A stretch of 38,572 nucleotides of DNA from Candidatus Omnitrophota bacterium (GTDB lineage Bacteria; Omnitrophota; Gorgyraeia; Aquiviventales; Aquiviventaceae): contig JACPSR010000048.1 of the NCBI GenBank assembly GCA_016193175.1, forward strand, positions 1 to 38,572, given 5' to 3'. Positions within the stretch are counted from its first letter, which is position 1. Each line of letters opens with the position of its first letter. A program made the position numbers and the translations under genes. Of the stretch, positions 16,619-25,218 are shown piece by piece. Below the pieces are notes generated by a model. It saw only the letters and a list, made by a program, of their open reading frames with translations. It was not told the DNA's origin and did not search any database.

Positions 16619-19600
16619 CCGGCGCCGGGACCATCTCCGCTAATGGCGGGAGGTCGCTAGGTGGAGGTGGAGGCGGTGGGCGCATCGCGCTTACGGCTGA
16701 AAATAGCAGCGGATACGCCGGCCAGATCACCGCAAGTGCCGGTGCCGGAGGCAGCGCCGCCGCCGGCACCATTGTGAAACCGCGGTTGGTCATCGCTGTG
16801 CAGCCGCCCGCCAGCGTGGCGGCGGGCGCAGCCTTCAGTCTCCAGGTCGCGGTGCAGGATGAGGATGGAACCACGATCACGTCGGACAACGCCTCCGTGT
16901 TCACCATCGCCAGAGCCACAGGCACCGGGACCTTGCAGGGCACCCTGACCAAGACCGTGAGCGCGGGGGTGGCGGGCTTTACCGGGTTGTCCTACACCAA
17001 AGCCGAGGCGATCACCATCACGGCAAGCGGCGGGGGCTATCCCCCTGTCACCAGCGCCACGGTGACGGTCGTGCCGGTTGCGCCGACCAAGCTGCTCTTT
17101 ACCCTGGTGCCGTTCGGGAATGCCATCACTGCAGGCGCCCGCGGACGATACACCGTGATCGCGCGCGACCAGTATGACAATGACGCCACCAACCACGCTG
17201 GCCTCATCAACCCCATTGGCCTGTCCTCCCTGCCTGCTTCAACCGATGCCAAGTTTTTTGATGCGGCGACCGGCGGGTCAGAAATCACCACGGTGTCGCT
17301 GCCGCTCAATGCCGCTAGCGTCGATGGGTGGTATGAAAACAAACAAGCAGGAACCTACACGATTGCGACGACCCGGTCGGGCGTGACAAACGCCACGCAC
17401 ACGCTCACCGTCAAGTCGGCAGCCGCGACCCGCTTCACCGTAGCCGGCGGCTCCTCGATGGTGACTGGCGGCGCGAATCCCATCACGATCACCGCCTACG
17501 ATGCGTTCGCCAACGTGGCGGCCGACACGTACACCGGCGATAAGGGCATCGTGCTCTCCGGCGCGGGCGCATCGCCGACTCCCTCAAGCCGCGCACCGAC
17601 CTGCACGGATAAGACCGGCGCCGACGTTGCCTTTGGGACCCCACCGCTCCTGACCTTCGCGGGCGGTGTCGCCACCTGCACGATGAGGCTCTACAAGGCC
17701 GAGACCGCGTCGATCAAGGCCACCGAAGGCTCGATCAACACAGAGGGGGCGGACGCCCTGGCGGTGACCATCCGCCACGGAGCAGCGGACCACCTGAAGT
17801 TCCAGGGCAACATCCCGGTGCCCCTGCCAGCCAATAAGTTCGAGGTCGGAGTTCCATTCGATCTGGGGGTCCTGATGGGGGTTGACCAGTATGACAACCT
17901 GGCGGATGGCGCCAACGGTTCAAGCGCCTATAGCGGCACCCGGACGCTGACCTACGCCTTGAGCGGGATTTCCGATTCACCCGATGGGAACACGCCGGAT
18001 GCCTACACGAGCTCTGTGTCGTTTACAAACGGGCTGTCCACCACGCCGCTGATGACCACGCTCCATTACGCGCAGACGACCAGCATCGCCGCCCACGACC
18101 CACAGCTCTCTGGAACGGATGCGCCCTCAGGCGCGATCACGCTGGCGGCTGCTCCGGTCGCGAAGCTCTCCTTCTTCCAGCAGCCCTCAGCCACCCCCCC
18201 AACCAACGTGCCGCTTAGCACTCAACCCAAGGTTGCTGTGGCGGATCGCTACGGCAACCCCATCACGCAGGCCTCCGACCAGATCACCCTGGCGGCCTCG
18301 CTGACAAGCGGGAGCTTCACGAGCGTCACCAATGGCACGCTCTCAGGCGATGCGCTGAGTGTCGTCACCGCGAATGGGGTGGCGACCTTCAGCGGGATCA
18401 GGTATAGCTATCCGGAGGCGATCTACCTGAAGGCAAGCTCAGCCGCCGGCGGGGTGCCTGATGTCTACTCCTTCAAGATCACCTTCAGCACGTCCTCAGA
18501 CAGCACCCTGAACTCAGGTCCACTGACCGAGCCGACGACGATCAGCTCAAGCATCGACACCCCCTTAGAGAGGGTTGCGGTGTTTGACTTCACGGTCACC
18601 GATGCCGGCTCGGATGGCTTTGGGACGATCATCAAACAGATCCTCATCGCCAGAGGCTCAGGCGATGCCACGAATGGCTGGCTGAGCTTCATTGCCGGGG
18701 CCTCGCTCTCCGATGGGACGGCGTCCATCCTGGGCACGGTGACAGAGAACGCCCTGACCTTTGGCAGCGGAGGCAGCGCGATCTTTACCGTGCCGGATCT
18801 CGCCAGCAAGACCTACACGCTGAGCATCCATCTGAAACAAATCCTCCCCGCCGGATCTGACGGCAAGCGGTTCGCGTTCACGATCGACCCCAACGACCAC
18901 ATCACGGTGGAGGCGATCGGCTCAGCGTTTGCTCAAGGCCCCGCCTTGAGCACGCAGCCTGCCCTTGACGTGATCGCGACGAAGTTCATCCTGAGCGCAG
19001 GCTCCTCCTCTGTCCAGGCCGGCTCGCCGATCGCCATCACGATCAAGGCGGCGGATGCGAACAACAACCTTGACCTAGACTACGAGGGAGCCCCGAAGGA
19101 GCTCGTCTTCAGCGGCGCAAGCCCCGCCCTGACCGGGGACAAGCCGACCGCGACCAACTACTCCGGGATCCCCATCGAATTCGGAGACGTCACGCTGGTC
19201 ACCTTTGCCGATGGCCAGAACAGCTCTCCGATCAGACTGACCTTCTACCGAGCGGAGGCGACGGCCATCAAGGCGGCCACCTCTGATTCGCAGCTCACGA
19301 CCTCCTCGACAGACGATCTTGAGCTCGTGGTGACGGGCGGCTCGCCGGCCAAACTGGCCTGGTACACGCAGCCCAAGAGCGCCGTGGCGGCGAACGCCCC
19401 ATGGAACCCATTCAAGGTGAGCGTGACAGACGCCTACGAGAATGTCGCGGGAAGCGCCCTGGACGTGGCCGTGACCCCAACCGGCTGCAGCACAAGCGCC
19501 GGCAGCACCTCGACGGCGCCGGCTCAATCCGGCATCGCCACCTTCACGAATATCGCGGTGTTCTGCCCCACCTACCCCGGCACCGTGACCCTGAACGCGA

Positions 19601-21303
19601 CGGCCCAGGGCGTGACGCCTTCCGGCGCCTCCATCGCGGTCACGGTGGCCGAGCGATACGCGATCTCGGTCAGAACGATGGACTCCGTCAACGGCAGCCC
19701 CTTGACCTCGATCACCATGAGGATCATCGATGCGGCAGGCCAGGTGGTGGCAAGCCCCGGCCTGACGAACCCGGTCACCGGCAACAGCCCGTTTAGCTTT
19801 GCGCTGCCGTTTGGGGCGTACCAGTTCAACTTCGTGAAGGACGCCTACGTGGAGACGACGGTGGAGCGCCGGGCGGACACCTCGGCCGACGGGGCGGATG
19901 GGACGTTCGACAACGTGATCGCCTGGGACATCTTCATCATGTCGGTCGCAGAGTCCCTGGCCGATTACCGGGTGATCGCTGACTTCGTCTACGATGAGCA
20001 GGCCGATCGCATCACCGCGCTGATGCGGCTGGAGAAGCGGGGCAAGCAGATCGTCTCGGATGCCATCAATACCCTGAAGACCGCGACCCTGGAGATCTTC
20101 GACAGCTCGAACGCCACCGCAAGCTCCGCCAGCCCGCTGTCTCAAACGACCAAGGATCGGCCGGACTCAAACGGCAACTACGCCTTCACGGTTGATCAAG
20201 CGGTGGCCTCCGGGAGGTTCATCAGTGGGCGCAGCTACTTCGCGAAGTCGAGCATCGTCTATGGCGGCGAGGACCTCTCGCGCAACGTGACCTACGGGTC
20301 GGCTACGACGTTCAACATCGGGATCAGCGCCAGGCTGAAGACCCTCACGGATGAGATCAGGACGGACGTGGCCGGCGTCCAGGCGAGGGTCGCCACCGAA
20401 GCCGCCGCTACCAGAACGCAGGTGGTGGCCGAGGCCCAGACGACGCAGGCGAAGGTCGAGGCGAAGGCGAGCGAGACCCAGGCCAAGGTCGCCGAGGTGA
20501 AGGCCGACGCCGCGAAGATCCTCACGGCGACCGAGACGATGCTTCCCACGAAGATCGAGGAGGCCCGCAAAGAGATCGAGACGACGCGCACGGCCCAGAT
20601 CCTCAACCGTGAGAGCACGGTGAAGACGAGCGAGACCTTGACGATCCGCTACCGGACCTACCCAGGCCTTGCGCCGACCGTCGATGTCTACGATGCCAGG
20701 AATCTCCTGCGGGTTGGCAAGGCCCCGATGAGGGAGGTGAGCGCCTCAGGGATCTATGAGTTCCCCGTGACCTTCCAGTTCGCCTGGGGCAAGGGCGATT
20801 TCACCATCGTCTGCTCCGAATCGACGAATGGCACGATGGACGCGATGATCATCACGGTGCTCGCCTCGGACATCGAGGAGGTCGCCGGGCAGGTCGCCGC
20901 CATCCTGGGCAGCACGTCAGGCATCCCGGAGGTGAAGAGCGGGCTGAGCGACTTGAAGGCCTCGGCCGCCGAGATGGAGAGCCAGTTCAGCGTCCTTGAG
21001 ACGGCGCTCTCCAGGATCGGCAAGAACATGGTGGACAAGATCGAGGCCATGGCCGAGTCCGCCCAGGAGCTTGAGCATGTCTATGGCCAGTTGTCCAGAA
21101 TGGGCGAGCAGATCAAAAAGCTGGCCAACGAAACGGGCCTGAGCCTCTCGAAACTCTACGAGGTGTCCGAGGAGAAGAAAGAGGACATCGTCTACCTGAA
21201 GAACAAGACCCAGCAACTGAAAGCCGCCATGGATTTCACCAAGCAACAGGTCGACAACATCGCCAACAAGCCAATCACCCAGACGTGGTTTGAGTTCCGC
21301 TGA
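16315..21303 (+). CDS. giant exported protein, C-terminal part (frameshifted)
   Basis: This frame continues the giant protein. Its first 18 or so residues are out-of-frame, and true homology starts near SNSAGVPGGPTYGSATAPTA, which matches TYGSATAPTALGSGGG and PYGSVTAPTALGSGGG in the upstream glycine-rich blocks. After the third glycine-rich block (to about 125) come many immunoglobulin-like or filamin-like strands (about 155-1110), with recurring phrases such as DQYDN, DAYENV and AVADRYGN. The last 330 residues contain alanine-rich coiled coil (about 1340-1435: TQAKVEAKASETQAKVAEVK), a small beta domain, and a second coiled coil to the end. No membrane anchor or sorting motif is visible. The stop overlaps the next start (TGATG), so the downstream membrane protein is translationally coupled. 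The joined protein would have about 3,500 residues. Confidence 0.82.
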   Translation: MGGRWWGGGWLWGNRRKQSNSAGVPGGPTYGSATAPTALGSSGSWGTWAEPGAGGGAITLSATGTIAINGTLSANGTDASGGSQFGGGGSGGSIWIAAGALTGAGTISANGGRSLGGGGGGGRIALTAENSSGYAGQITASAGAGGSAAAGTIVKPRLVIAVQPPASVAAGAAFSLQVAVQDEDGTTITSDNASVFTIARATGTGTLQGTLTKTVSAGVAGFTGLSYTKAEAITITASGGGYPPVTSATVTVVPVAPTKLLFTLVPFGNAITAGARGRYTVIARDQYDNDATNHAGLINPIGLSSLPASTDAKFFDAATGGSEITTVSLPLNAASVDGWYENKQAGTYTIATTRSGVTNATHTLTVKSAAATRFTVAGGSSMVTGGANPITITAYDAFANVAADTYTGDKGIVLSGAGASPTPSSRAPTCTDKTGADVAFGTPPLLTFAGGVATCTMRLYKAETASIKATEGSINTEGADALAVTIRHGAADHLKFQGNIPVPLPANKFEVGVPFDLGVLMGVDQYDNLADGANGSSAYSGTRTLTYALSGISDSPDGNTPDAYTSSVSFTNGLSTTPLMTTLHYAQTTSIAAHDPQLSGTDAPSGAITLAAAPVAKLSFFQQPSATPPTNVPLSTQPKVAVADRYGNPITQASDQITLAASLTSGSFTSVTNGTLSGDALSVVTANGVATFSGIRYSYPEAIYLKASSAAGGVPDVYSFKITFSTSSDSTLNSGPLTEPTTISSSIDTPLERVAVFDFTVTDAGSDGFGTIIKQILIARGSGDATNGWLSFIAGASLSDGTASILGTVTENALTFGSGGSAIFTVPDLASKTYTLSIHLKQILPAGSDGKRFAFTIDPNDHITVEAIGSAFAQGPALSTQPALDVIATKFILSAGSSSVQAGSPIAITIKAADANNNLDLDYEGAPKELVFSGASPALTGDKPTATNYSGIPIEFGDVTLVTFADGQNSSPIRLTFYRAEATAIKAATSDSQLTTSSTDDLELVVTGGSPAKLAWYTQPKSAVAANAPWNPFKVSVTDAYENVAGSALDVAVTPTGCSTSAGSTSTAPAQSGIATFTNIAVFCPTYPGTVTLNATAQGVTPSGASIAVTVAERYAISVRTMDSVNGSPLTSITMRIIDAAGQVVASPGLTNPVTGNSPFSFALPFGAYQFNFVKDAYVETTVERRADTSADGADGTFDNVIAWDIFIMSVAESLADYRVIADFVYDEQADRITALMRLEKRGKQIVSDAINTLKTATLEIFDSSNATASSASPLSQTTKDRPDSNGNYAFTVDQAVASGRFISGRSYFAKSSIVYGGEDLSRNVTYGSATTFNIGISARLKTLTDEIRTDVAGVQARVATEAAATRTQVVAEAQTTQAKVEAKASETQAKVAEVKADAAKILTATETMLPTKIEEARKEIETTRTAQILNRESTVKTSETLTIRYRTYPGLAPTVDVYDARNLLRVGKAPMREVSASGIYEFPVTFQFAWGKGDFTIVCSESTNGTMDAMIITVLASDIEEVAGQVAAILGSTSGIPEVKSGLSDLKASAAEMESQFSVLETALSRIGKNMVDKIEAMAESAQELEHVYGQLSRMGEQIKKLANETGLSLSKLYEVSEEKKEDIVYLKNKTQQLKAAMDFTKQQVDNIANKPITQTWFEFR

Positions 21304-22100
21304 TGCAAAGACCCCTGTGTGTTGCCGTGACAATGCTGGGACTGCTCCTTGGCTCCTCGAGGATGGAGGCGGAGGCGGAGATCACGCTGAAGCTCATGGC
21401 GGTCAACCCGTCCCAGGAGCAGAACCAGCAGACCGAGGTCAAGGCCTACCTGCCAAAAGAGGTGAAGGCCGATGACATCCTTGAGATCAGCGACCTAGCC
21501 GTGGCCTATGACGCCCACGCAGGCGCCTATTACGTCTACGGGGAGTATGAGCTCAAGCCGGGGGAGAGTCTCGAGCGCGAGGTGGTGATCAGGGACGTGT
21601 GGGTGATTCCCCCTCAGGAGCTGGAGACGCTGCGGCTTGAGGCCGAGAAAACCACCACCCTGCTGGAACGCACCGATTTCAAGGAGCGGGCGAACTTCCT
21701 CAGGGAGGTCGTCGAGGCGAAATTAACGAAGATCGCCCAGCGGCAGCAGGGTCCCGAGGCCAATCCTGAGAAGCACATCTCGGACTACCGGGATAACCTG
21801 GCGACGTTGGAATCGGTGAAGGCGGATCTGATGGTGGCCAGAAGCCTGCTTGCCCAGGCCAAACCAAAGACCAGCCCCCTCGCGATCTGGAGACTGTTCC
21901 TGCTGGTCGTGCTCTTCCTGGGACTCCTGGGAGGCAGCTTCTACCTCGTCTGGATGAGACAATTGAAGACGATCACCGCCCCGACCTTTGGCACAGGGCC
22001 AACCCCGGCTACCGAGGATCCACGCATCCAGCAGCGAGAGGCGAAGGGCGAAAAGCCCCTGGGCCCTGAGGACATCGAGAAGATCATCCACGGCGGCTGA
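21303..22100 (+). CDS. signal-peptide protein with one C-terminal membrane span
   Basis: The 265-residue product has a signal peptide (LCVAVTMLGLLLGSS, cleavage near residue 25), a beta-rich domain at about 26-105, an alpha-helical charged stretch at about 105-190, one strong membrane span at about 194-216 (LFLLVVLFLGLLGGSFYLV), and a soluble tail of about 50 residues. The tail would face the cytoplasm. I do not recognise the family. Because it overlaps the stop of the giant gene by one base and its helical part sits outside the membrane, it may anchor or receive the coiled-coil C-terminus of the giant protein. That is inference from layout only. Confidence 0.7.
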   Translation: MQRPLCVAVTMLGLLLGSSRMEAEAEITLKLMAVNPSQEQNQQTEVKAYLPKEVKADDILEISDLAVAYDAHAGAYYVYGEYELKPGESLEREVVIRDVWVIPPQELETLRLEAEKTTTLLERTDFKERANFLREVVEAKLTKIAQRQQGPEANPEKHISDYRDNLATLESVKADLMVARSLLAQAKPKTSPLAIWRLFLLVVLFLGLLGGSFYLVWMRQLKTITAPTFGTGPTPATEDPRIQQREAKGEKPLGPEDIEKIIHGG

Positions 22101-22130
22101 CCAGGGGATGAACGATTGGTCAGACAGCCG
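22092..22130 (+). other. weak hairpin after the giant-protein genes
   Basis: CTGACC at 22097-22102 pairs with GGTCAG at 22118-22123, with a further CGG/CCG pairing outside a bulge. It covers the stop codon of the preceding gene. No T run follows, so it is at best a partial or factor-dependent stop of transcription. Confidence 0.25.
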
Positions 22131-22163
22131 CTGCCCGCCAAGTCCACCCGTGGTCGAGTCCGC

Positions 22164-22194
22164 TTGATCGCCCTGCGGTGTGGTATGCTATAGA
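22164..22194 (+). promoter_or_regulatory. candidate promoter before the peptidase gene
   Basis: TTGATC at 22164-22169 and an extended -10 element TGCTATAGA (-10 hexamer 22189-22194) are separated by 19 bases. A start of transcription near 22201 would exclude the upstream ATG at 22178. The 113-base gap here is the longest in the plus-strand run before 36,393, so an internal promoter is plausible. Confidence 0.35.
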
Positions 22195-22213
22195 CGTTAC
22201 ATTTACGCGACCG

Positions 22214-23017
22214 ATGCGCTGGCCTCATCCGACACTGACGACTGCCCTGGGCGCGTGCGTCGTCGCCGTGGTCTCCGGGGAAGGGCGCCTCTGGGCTGCG
22301 GATGCGCTTGCCTGGGAGATCCACAAGAGCGACCATTTCATCGTCTACTCGCGCGAGGCCCCGGATGGCTACATCGAGGGGCTCATCGCGAGGGCCGAGG
22401 CGTATTATGACGACATCACCGGGCGGCTTGGGTTTACGCGGTTCGACGGCTTCTGGACCTGGGATCAGCGCGCCAGGATCTACCTGTACCGCGACAGGCA
22501 GGAATACCAGGACACGACCCGGCAACCTGAGTGGTCCGAGGCAGGCTCGGACGTGCGCGAGCGGGAGATCCACACCTACGTCGGCATGGCGGAATTCTAC
22601 GAGAAGGTCCTCCCGCATGAGCTGGGGCACATCATCTTTCGGGAATTCATCGGCTACCAGCGCGTCCTTCCCCTCTGGCTGGATGAGGGGATTGCGTGCT
22701 TCCTGGAAGACAAGGGAAATCCCACCAGGCTCATGAGTGCCAAGGCGCTCGTCACGACCGAGCGGTTCATCCCCTTTGAGACGCTCGCCGACCTCGGCGG
22801 GGAGGGCCTCGGGGATGCGGAGGCCTTTTACGCGGAAGCCGCCAGCGTGTTTGAGTTTCTGTTCCAGCGCTACGGAGGAGAGAAATTTGTTGATTATTGC
22901 CGGCGGTTGCGGGATAAACAAAACTGGGAGGCTGCGCTCAAGAAGGTGTATGGGTTCGAGAGCCTCTCAGCGATGAACGCGCAGTGGGTGGCGTTCCTCA
23001 AGGAAGACGCGCCCTGA
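22214..23017 (+). CDS. exported gluzincin-type metallopeptidase (peptidase MA-like)
   Basis: The protein of 267 residues carries the zinc motif HELGH in VLPHELGHIIFREF and, about 24 residues later, LWLDEGIACFLED, in which the E of DEG is the usual third ligand in peptidase MA-like (gluzincin) enzymes. The N-terminal half (HFIVYSRE, IARAEAYYDDI, LGF, IYLYRDRQEY) matches the shape of that family. I choose ATG 22214 because it places a short signal peptide (ALGACVVAVVSGEGRLWAA) at the N-terminus and lies after the candidate promoter. An in-frame ATG at 22178 would add 12 polar residues. It should act outside the cytoplasm. Its place beside the giant exported proteins suggests a role in maturing or releasing them, which is a guess. 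Confidence 0.8.
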   Translation: MRWPHPTLTTALGACVVAVVSGEGRLWAADALAWEIHKSDHFIVYSREAPDGYIEGLIARAEAYYDDITGRLGFTRFDGFWTWDQRARIYLYRDRQEYQDTTRQPEWSEAGSDVREREIHTYVGMAEFYEKVLPHELGHIIFREFIGYQRVLPLWLDEGIACFLEDKGNPTRLMSAKALVTTERFIPFETLADLGGEGLGDAEAFYAEAASVFEFLFQRYGGEKFVDYCRRLRDKQNWEAALKKVYGFESLSAMNAQWVAFLKEDAP

Positions 23018-23051
23018 GCGGCAAGCGGGGCCACGGCGCCTCGAGGGTCGG

Positions 23052-23927
23052 ATGGACGACGTGAACGTCTTAGTCATTGAGGACGATCCGCAGGCCTCGG
23101 CATTCCTCGAGGCGACCTTGAGACAGATGGGCTACAAGGTCTGGGTGGTTGACGATCCCAAACGCGGCCTGGAGCAGGCGCAGGGCACGGCGTTTGCCGC
23201 CGTGGTCACGGAGCTGCGCTTTGCTGGCATGAACGGCGCGGAGTTTGCCAAGGCGCTGGCTCGGGTGGCCCCGGAGACCAGCGTCGTGGTCATGACCGCC
23301 TATGCGTTCATCAGTTCGGCCGTCGAGGCCATGGAGGCGGGCGCCTACGGCTACATCACGAAGCCCTTTAACCCCGCCGAGGTGAGGGTCGTTCTGCAGC
23401 GGGCCGTCGAGCACGCCTCGCTGTTGTCCTCCCACACGGAGAGGCAGCAGTTTGCCGAGCTCTCGGTGAAGGATAGCCTCACCGGCGTCTACAACCGGCG
23501 CTATTTCTCCATGTTCCTGGCCAACAAGCTCTCGACGGTGAAGGCCTATACGGAACGGTTCTCCATCCTGATGATCGATCTTGATAACTTCAAACAGTAC
23601 AACGACACCCAGGGACACCTCGCTGGCGATGAGCTGCTGCGCACGCTCTCGAAGGCGCTGACAGAACCCCTCCGCCAGGGTGACGCGGTCTTTCGGTACG
23701 GCGGTGAGGAGTTCGTCGCGTTGCTGGATCGCGCGGACAAGAAAGGCGCCTTGGTCGTCGCGGAGCGGATCCGGATCCTGGTCAGCCTGTATACGCCGGC
23801 CACGGTGAGCGTCGGCGTGAGCACGTTTCCAGATGATGGGGCCGACGGTCAGGACTTGATCGGCAAGGCCGACGCCGCGCTCTACAAGGCCAAGGAAGCC
23901 GGGAAGAACCGGGTGTGCCTTGCTTGA
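23052..23927 (+). CDS. receiver-GGDEF protein, diguanylate cyclase with Glu at the phospho-site
   Basis: The 291-residue protein has a receiver at about 1-120 and a GGDEF domain at about 130-290. The receiver keeps the acidic pocket (E10, D11, D12), T82 in VVMTAY and the KPF lysine, but the phospho-acceptor position is Glu (E54 in VVTELRF) instead of Asp. The cyclase domain looks active: LTGVYNRRYF, DLDNFKQYND and GGEEF at 217-221. The product-inhibition site RQGD (208-211) stands five residues before GGEEF, as in PleD-type enzymes. It should make c-di-GMP from two GTP. Glu at the phospho-site often mimics phosphorylation, so it may be always on and limited by product inhibition. It is nine bases upstream of the ATPase genes. 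Confidence 0.9.
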   Translation: MDDVNVLVIEDDPQASAFLEATLRQMGYKVWVVDDPKRGLEQAQGTAFAAVVTELRFAGMNGAEFAKALARVAPETSVVVMTAYAFISSAVEAMEAGAYGYITKPFNPAEVRVVLQRAVEHASLLSSHTERQQFAELSVKDSLTGVYNRRYFSMFLANKLSTVKAYTERFSILMIDLDNFKQYNDTQGHLAGDELLRTLSKALTEPLRQGDAVFRYGGEEFVALLDRADKKGALVVAERIRILVSLYTPATVSVGVSTFPDDGADGQDLIGKADAALYKAKEAGKNRVCLA

Positions 23928-23936
23928 GGGTCGAGG

Positions 23937-24212
23937 ATGCGGGTCGTCGTGTTAGATGCCTGGCAGGCGCTCTATGAGGGAAACGCCGGGGAGGTCCTGC
24001 TGCCCGGGGAGGATGGGGAGCTGTGCGTCCTGGATTTTCACCAACCGTTTCTCTCTCGGTTGCGGGCCGGCGCGATCCAGATCCTCGCAGGCCGCAAGCG
24101 CCCACCGGGAGCGCGCGCGATGAGCCCGGCACTCGCCGAAGCGCGCATCCTCATCCAGGACGGCATCGCGCGGATGACCGGCAATGAGCTGGTGATCCTC
24201 GTGCAAACCTAA
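23937..24212 (+). CDS. atpC: F-type ATPase epsilon subunit, beta-sandwich only
   Basis: The 91-residue protein matches the N-terminal beta-sandwich of F1 epsilon: VVVLDAWQALYEGNAGEVLLPGEDGELCVL, here split as LDAWQALYEGNAGEV and LLPGEDGELCVLDFHQP, followed by LRAGAIQI and a closing GIARMTGNELVILV strand. Typical bacterial epsilon has about 130-140 residues with a two-helix C-terminal domain that can block rotation. That domain is absent here, so this inhibition is presumably lost. The gene comes first in the cluster, while in standard operons it is last. The call rests on the LPGEDGEL motif and on the neighbours. Confidence 0.85.
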   Translation: MRVVVLDAWQALYEGNAGEVLLPGEDGELCVLDFHQPFLSRLRAGAIQILAGRKRPPGARAMSPALAEARILIQDGIARMTGNELVILVQT

Positions 24213-24241
24213 CACGGCTCGCCAAGACGCGGGGTGCGGCG

Positions 24242-24451
24242 ATGCAGAACGTGATGGTCATCCTGGTCCTCCTGTTGAGCACGCTGGGCCCTGCGGCCGT
24301 GATCGGGATTGTCGGCTATGCCGCGGTCAAGGCGGTGGCCAGGAACCCGTCGGCCTCGCCGCGCATCCTACTGTCGATGATCGTGGCGTTCCTGTTTGCA
24401 GAGGCCATCGCCATCCTGGCCCTCTTGATGGTGTACATCCTCTTCAAATGA
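24242..24451 (+). CDS. atpE: F-type ATPase c subunit (rotor ring)
   Basis: The 69-residue protein forms a helical hairpin: span 1 at about 5-30, a polar loop with R34-N35-P36 (ARNPSASPR), and span 2 at about 42-66. The ion-binding carboxylate is E54 in FAEAIAI. No Gln in helix 1 and no Ser/Thr after E54 are seen, so the Na+ ligand signature is missing and protons are the likelier ion. The glycine pattern of helix 1 is thinner than usual (G16, G22, G25), which can alter ring packing. Rotation driven by ions needs an a subunit, and none is encoded nearby. The gap to the epsilon gene is 29 bases. Confidence 0.9.
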   Translation: MQNVMVILVLLLSTLGPAAVIGIVGYAAVKAVARNPSASPRILLSMIVAFLFAEAIAILALLMVYILFK

Positions 24452-24477
24452 GAGGTTATGAAAGGTACTCTTAATAC

Positions 24478-25218
24478 ATGCCGCTGGGACAGCTGCTTGC
24501 GATTCAGATCATCACGTTTCTTGGGCTCATTGCGGCGCTGAGGCTGTTGTTTCATCGTCAGTTGAACGCCGCCCTCCAGCGGCTGCAGGCGCTCCAACAG
24601 GAGGCGATGGTCAAGGAGGCCCAACTGAAGGAGGAGCTGGAACGGGCCAGGCGCGAGCGAGCCGCCGCGGTGGACCAGGGCAAACAGGAAGCCCGGGCCC
24701 TCATCGACGCCGCCAAACAAGAGAGCGAATCCCTGCGCCGCCATGCGGAAGAGCAGGCACGCCAGGCGAGCCAAACGTTCCTTGAGCGGGGTCGCGGCGA
24801 GGCGGAGAAACTCCGGGCAAATCTCACGGATCAGATCGAGACCGAGGCGCTCCAGCTTGCCATGGCGATGATCCGCTGCACCTTCACGCAAGACGGAACC
24901 GAGGTCTTCCAGCGCCATGCGCTCGATGGGTTGATTAGCGACATTGGGCGTCTGGACCCCTCGCGCTTCGTCGCCAGCACCGAGACGGCGCGCGTGACCT
25001 CAAGCTGCTCGCTCAGTGATCAGGAACGACACCGCCTCCGGAAGATCCTCTCCGAGAAATTGCAGACCCCAGTCTCGCTCGATGAACAGGTCGATCCGGA
25101 GCTCATCGCCGGCCTGGTGGTTCAGGTCGGCGATCTGGTGATCGATGGGAGCCTGCAGAATAAGCTGCGCAAGGCGAGAGCGCTCTTGCGTGCCAAGGCG
25201 GGGGAGGGCGCACGATGA
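24478..25218 (+). CDS. atpFH: F-type ATPase b-delta fusion (peripheral stalk)
   Basis: The 246-residue protein begins with a membrane span at about 5-25 and a long charged helix at about 28-140, as in the b subunit. It then changes to the C-terminal domain of delta: CSLSDQERHRLRKILSEKL, VDPELIAGLVVQVGD and LVIDGSLQNKLRKA at about 175-235. The six-helix N-terminal domain of delta, which grips the tip of the alpha subunits, is absent. The alpha subunit encoded next also lacks the usual N-terminal helix that binds it, so the losses match. The gene overlaps atpA by four bases (ATGA). Fused b and delta parts are known in other orders in some bacteria, but this arrangement is unusual. Confidence 0.85.
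   Translation: MPLGQLLAIQIITFLGLIAALRLLFHRQLNAALQRLQALQQEAMVKEAQLKEELERARRERAAAVDQGKQEARALIDAAKQESESLRRHAEEQARQASQTFLERGRGEAEKLRANLTDQIETEALQLAMAMIRCTFTQDGTEVFQRHALDGLISDIGRLDPSRFVASTETARVTSSCSLSDQERHRLRKILSEKLQTPVSLDEQVDPELIAGLVVQVGDLVIDGSLQNKLRKARALLRAKAGEGAR

Noticed and set aside
19075-20145. Minus-strand reading frame of 356 codons inside the giant gene
   Set aside because: It is rich in Arg, Gly and His with no motif, while the plus strand continues recognisable repeat domains.
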